Assembly: GCA_004524515.1 (NCBI GenBank)
Contig: SDNV01000171.1
Span: 1-5,275, forward strand
Direction of reading: 5' to 3'
DNA from: Promethearchaeota archaeon
GTDB lineage: Archaea > Asgardarchaeota > Lokiarchaeia > Sigynarchaeales > SOKP01
Length of the DNA stretch: 5,275 bases
The notes below the pieces were generated by a model. That model did not search any database. It saw only the letters and a program-made list of their open reading frames with translations, and was not told the DNA's origin. Numbering within the stretch: position 1 is the stretch's first letter; every line of letters begins with the position of its first letter. Of the stretch, positions 5,181-5,275 are shown in pieces. Made by a program: the position numbers and the translations under genes.

Positions 5181-5275
5181 ATGAATCTTACAGAAATTAA
5201 TTTACTCCTTTCTGAAAAGCTCTTTCCAAAACAATTTAGTATAAAATCAGAAATATATGGACTTCACTATCATAA
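5181..5275 (+). CDS. Partial N-terminus, possibly Nif3-like dinuclear metal protein
   Basis: An ATG opens a frame that stays open for 31 codons to the window edge. The residues begin MNLTEINLLLSEKLFPKQ and end IYGLHYH. The amphipathic first helix with a leucine-rich EI-x2-LL pattern, then a FP turn, then a GL segment about 27 residues in, resembles the beginning of Nif3-like (DUF34) proteins, where a helix precedes a conserved NxGLQ-like stretch. The usual Asp-Asn before GL is replaced here by Ile-Tyr, so the match is weak. Codon style matches the neighbours. There is no Shine-Dalgarno. It diverges from HIT. That a gene begins here is likely; its family is a guess. Confidence 0.5.
   Translation, partial: MNLTEINLLLSEKLFPKQFSIKSEIYGLHYH

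Overview
The window is strongly AT-rich and archaeal. It carries a class I (archaeal-type) lysyl-tRNA synthetase and a full-length ABCE1/Rli1 ribosome-recycling ATPase. Rli1 is confined to archaea and eukaryotes, so a bacterial source is very unlikely. The AT-rich, lysine/isoleucine/asparagine-rich coding style, the many small regulators of RHH and winged-helix type, and TATA-like rather than -35/-10-like upstream elements would suit an Asgard (Lokiarchaeia-like) archaeon. That finer placement is an inference from style, not proof.

Layout. On the minus strand, 2-1390 holds the N-terminal 463 residues of lysyl-tRNA synthetase, cut by the left window edge and apparently starting with TTG. Diverging from it after an 88-bp gap, 1479-3272 (+) encodes ABCE1/Rli1. 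An AT-rich 236-bp convergent spacer follows, then a small winged-helix regulator (3509-3760, minus) with a strong Shine-Dalgarno. A 209-bp divergent intergenic region separates it from a ribbon-helix-helix protein (3970-4344, plus). That region holds a near-perfect 20-bp inverted repeat framing a TATA-like element, and a short direct repeat. Convergent with the RHH gene, only 14 bp away, is a 71-residue Flp-type pilin precursor (4359-4574, minus), preceded on the same strand by a HIT-family protein (4630-5043, minus). Diverging from HIT, the first 31 codons of another gene (5181 onward, plus), weakly resembling the Nif3-like family, run off the right edge.

How the parts relate. The left half is translation: lysine charging and ribosome recycling, transcribed divergently. 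The middle is two small DNA-binding proteins sharing a control region, which looks like a locally autoregulated switch. The right half is a surface-structure subunit (pilin) beside a nucleotide-binding HIT protein, with no visible pilus assembly genes. Apart from a possible HIT-pilin pair, the genes do not form an obvious single operon: neighbours mostly diverge or converge.

The observations most worth a second look are the inverted repeat at 3883-3944 upstream of the RHH gene, the orphan Flp-like pilin in an archaeal context, the RHH-plus-possible-winged-helix architecture, the widened first Fe-S cluster spacing in ABCE1, and the non-ATG start and altered KMSKS motif of the lysyl-tRNA synthetase. 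I see no CRISPR array, tRNA, rRNA, transposase or clear mobile element.
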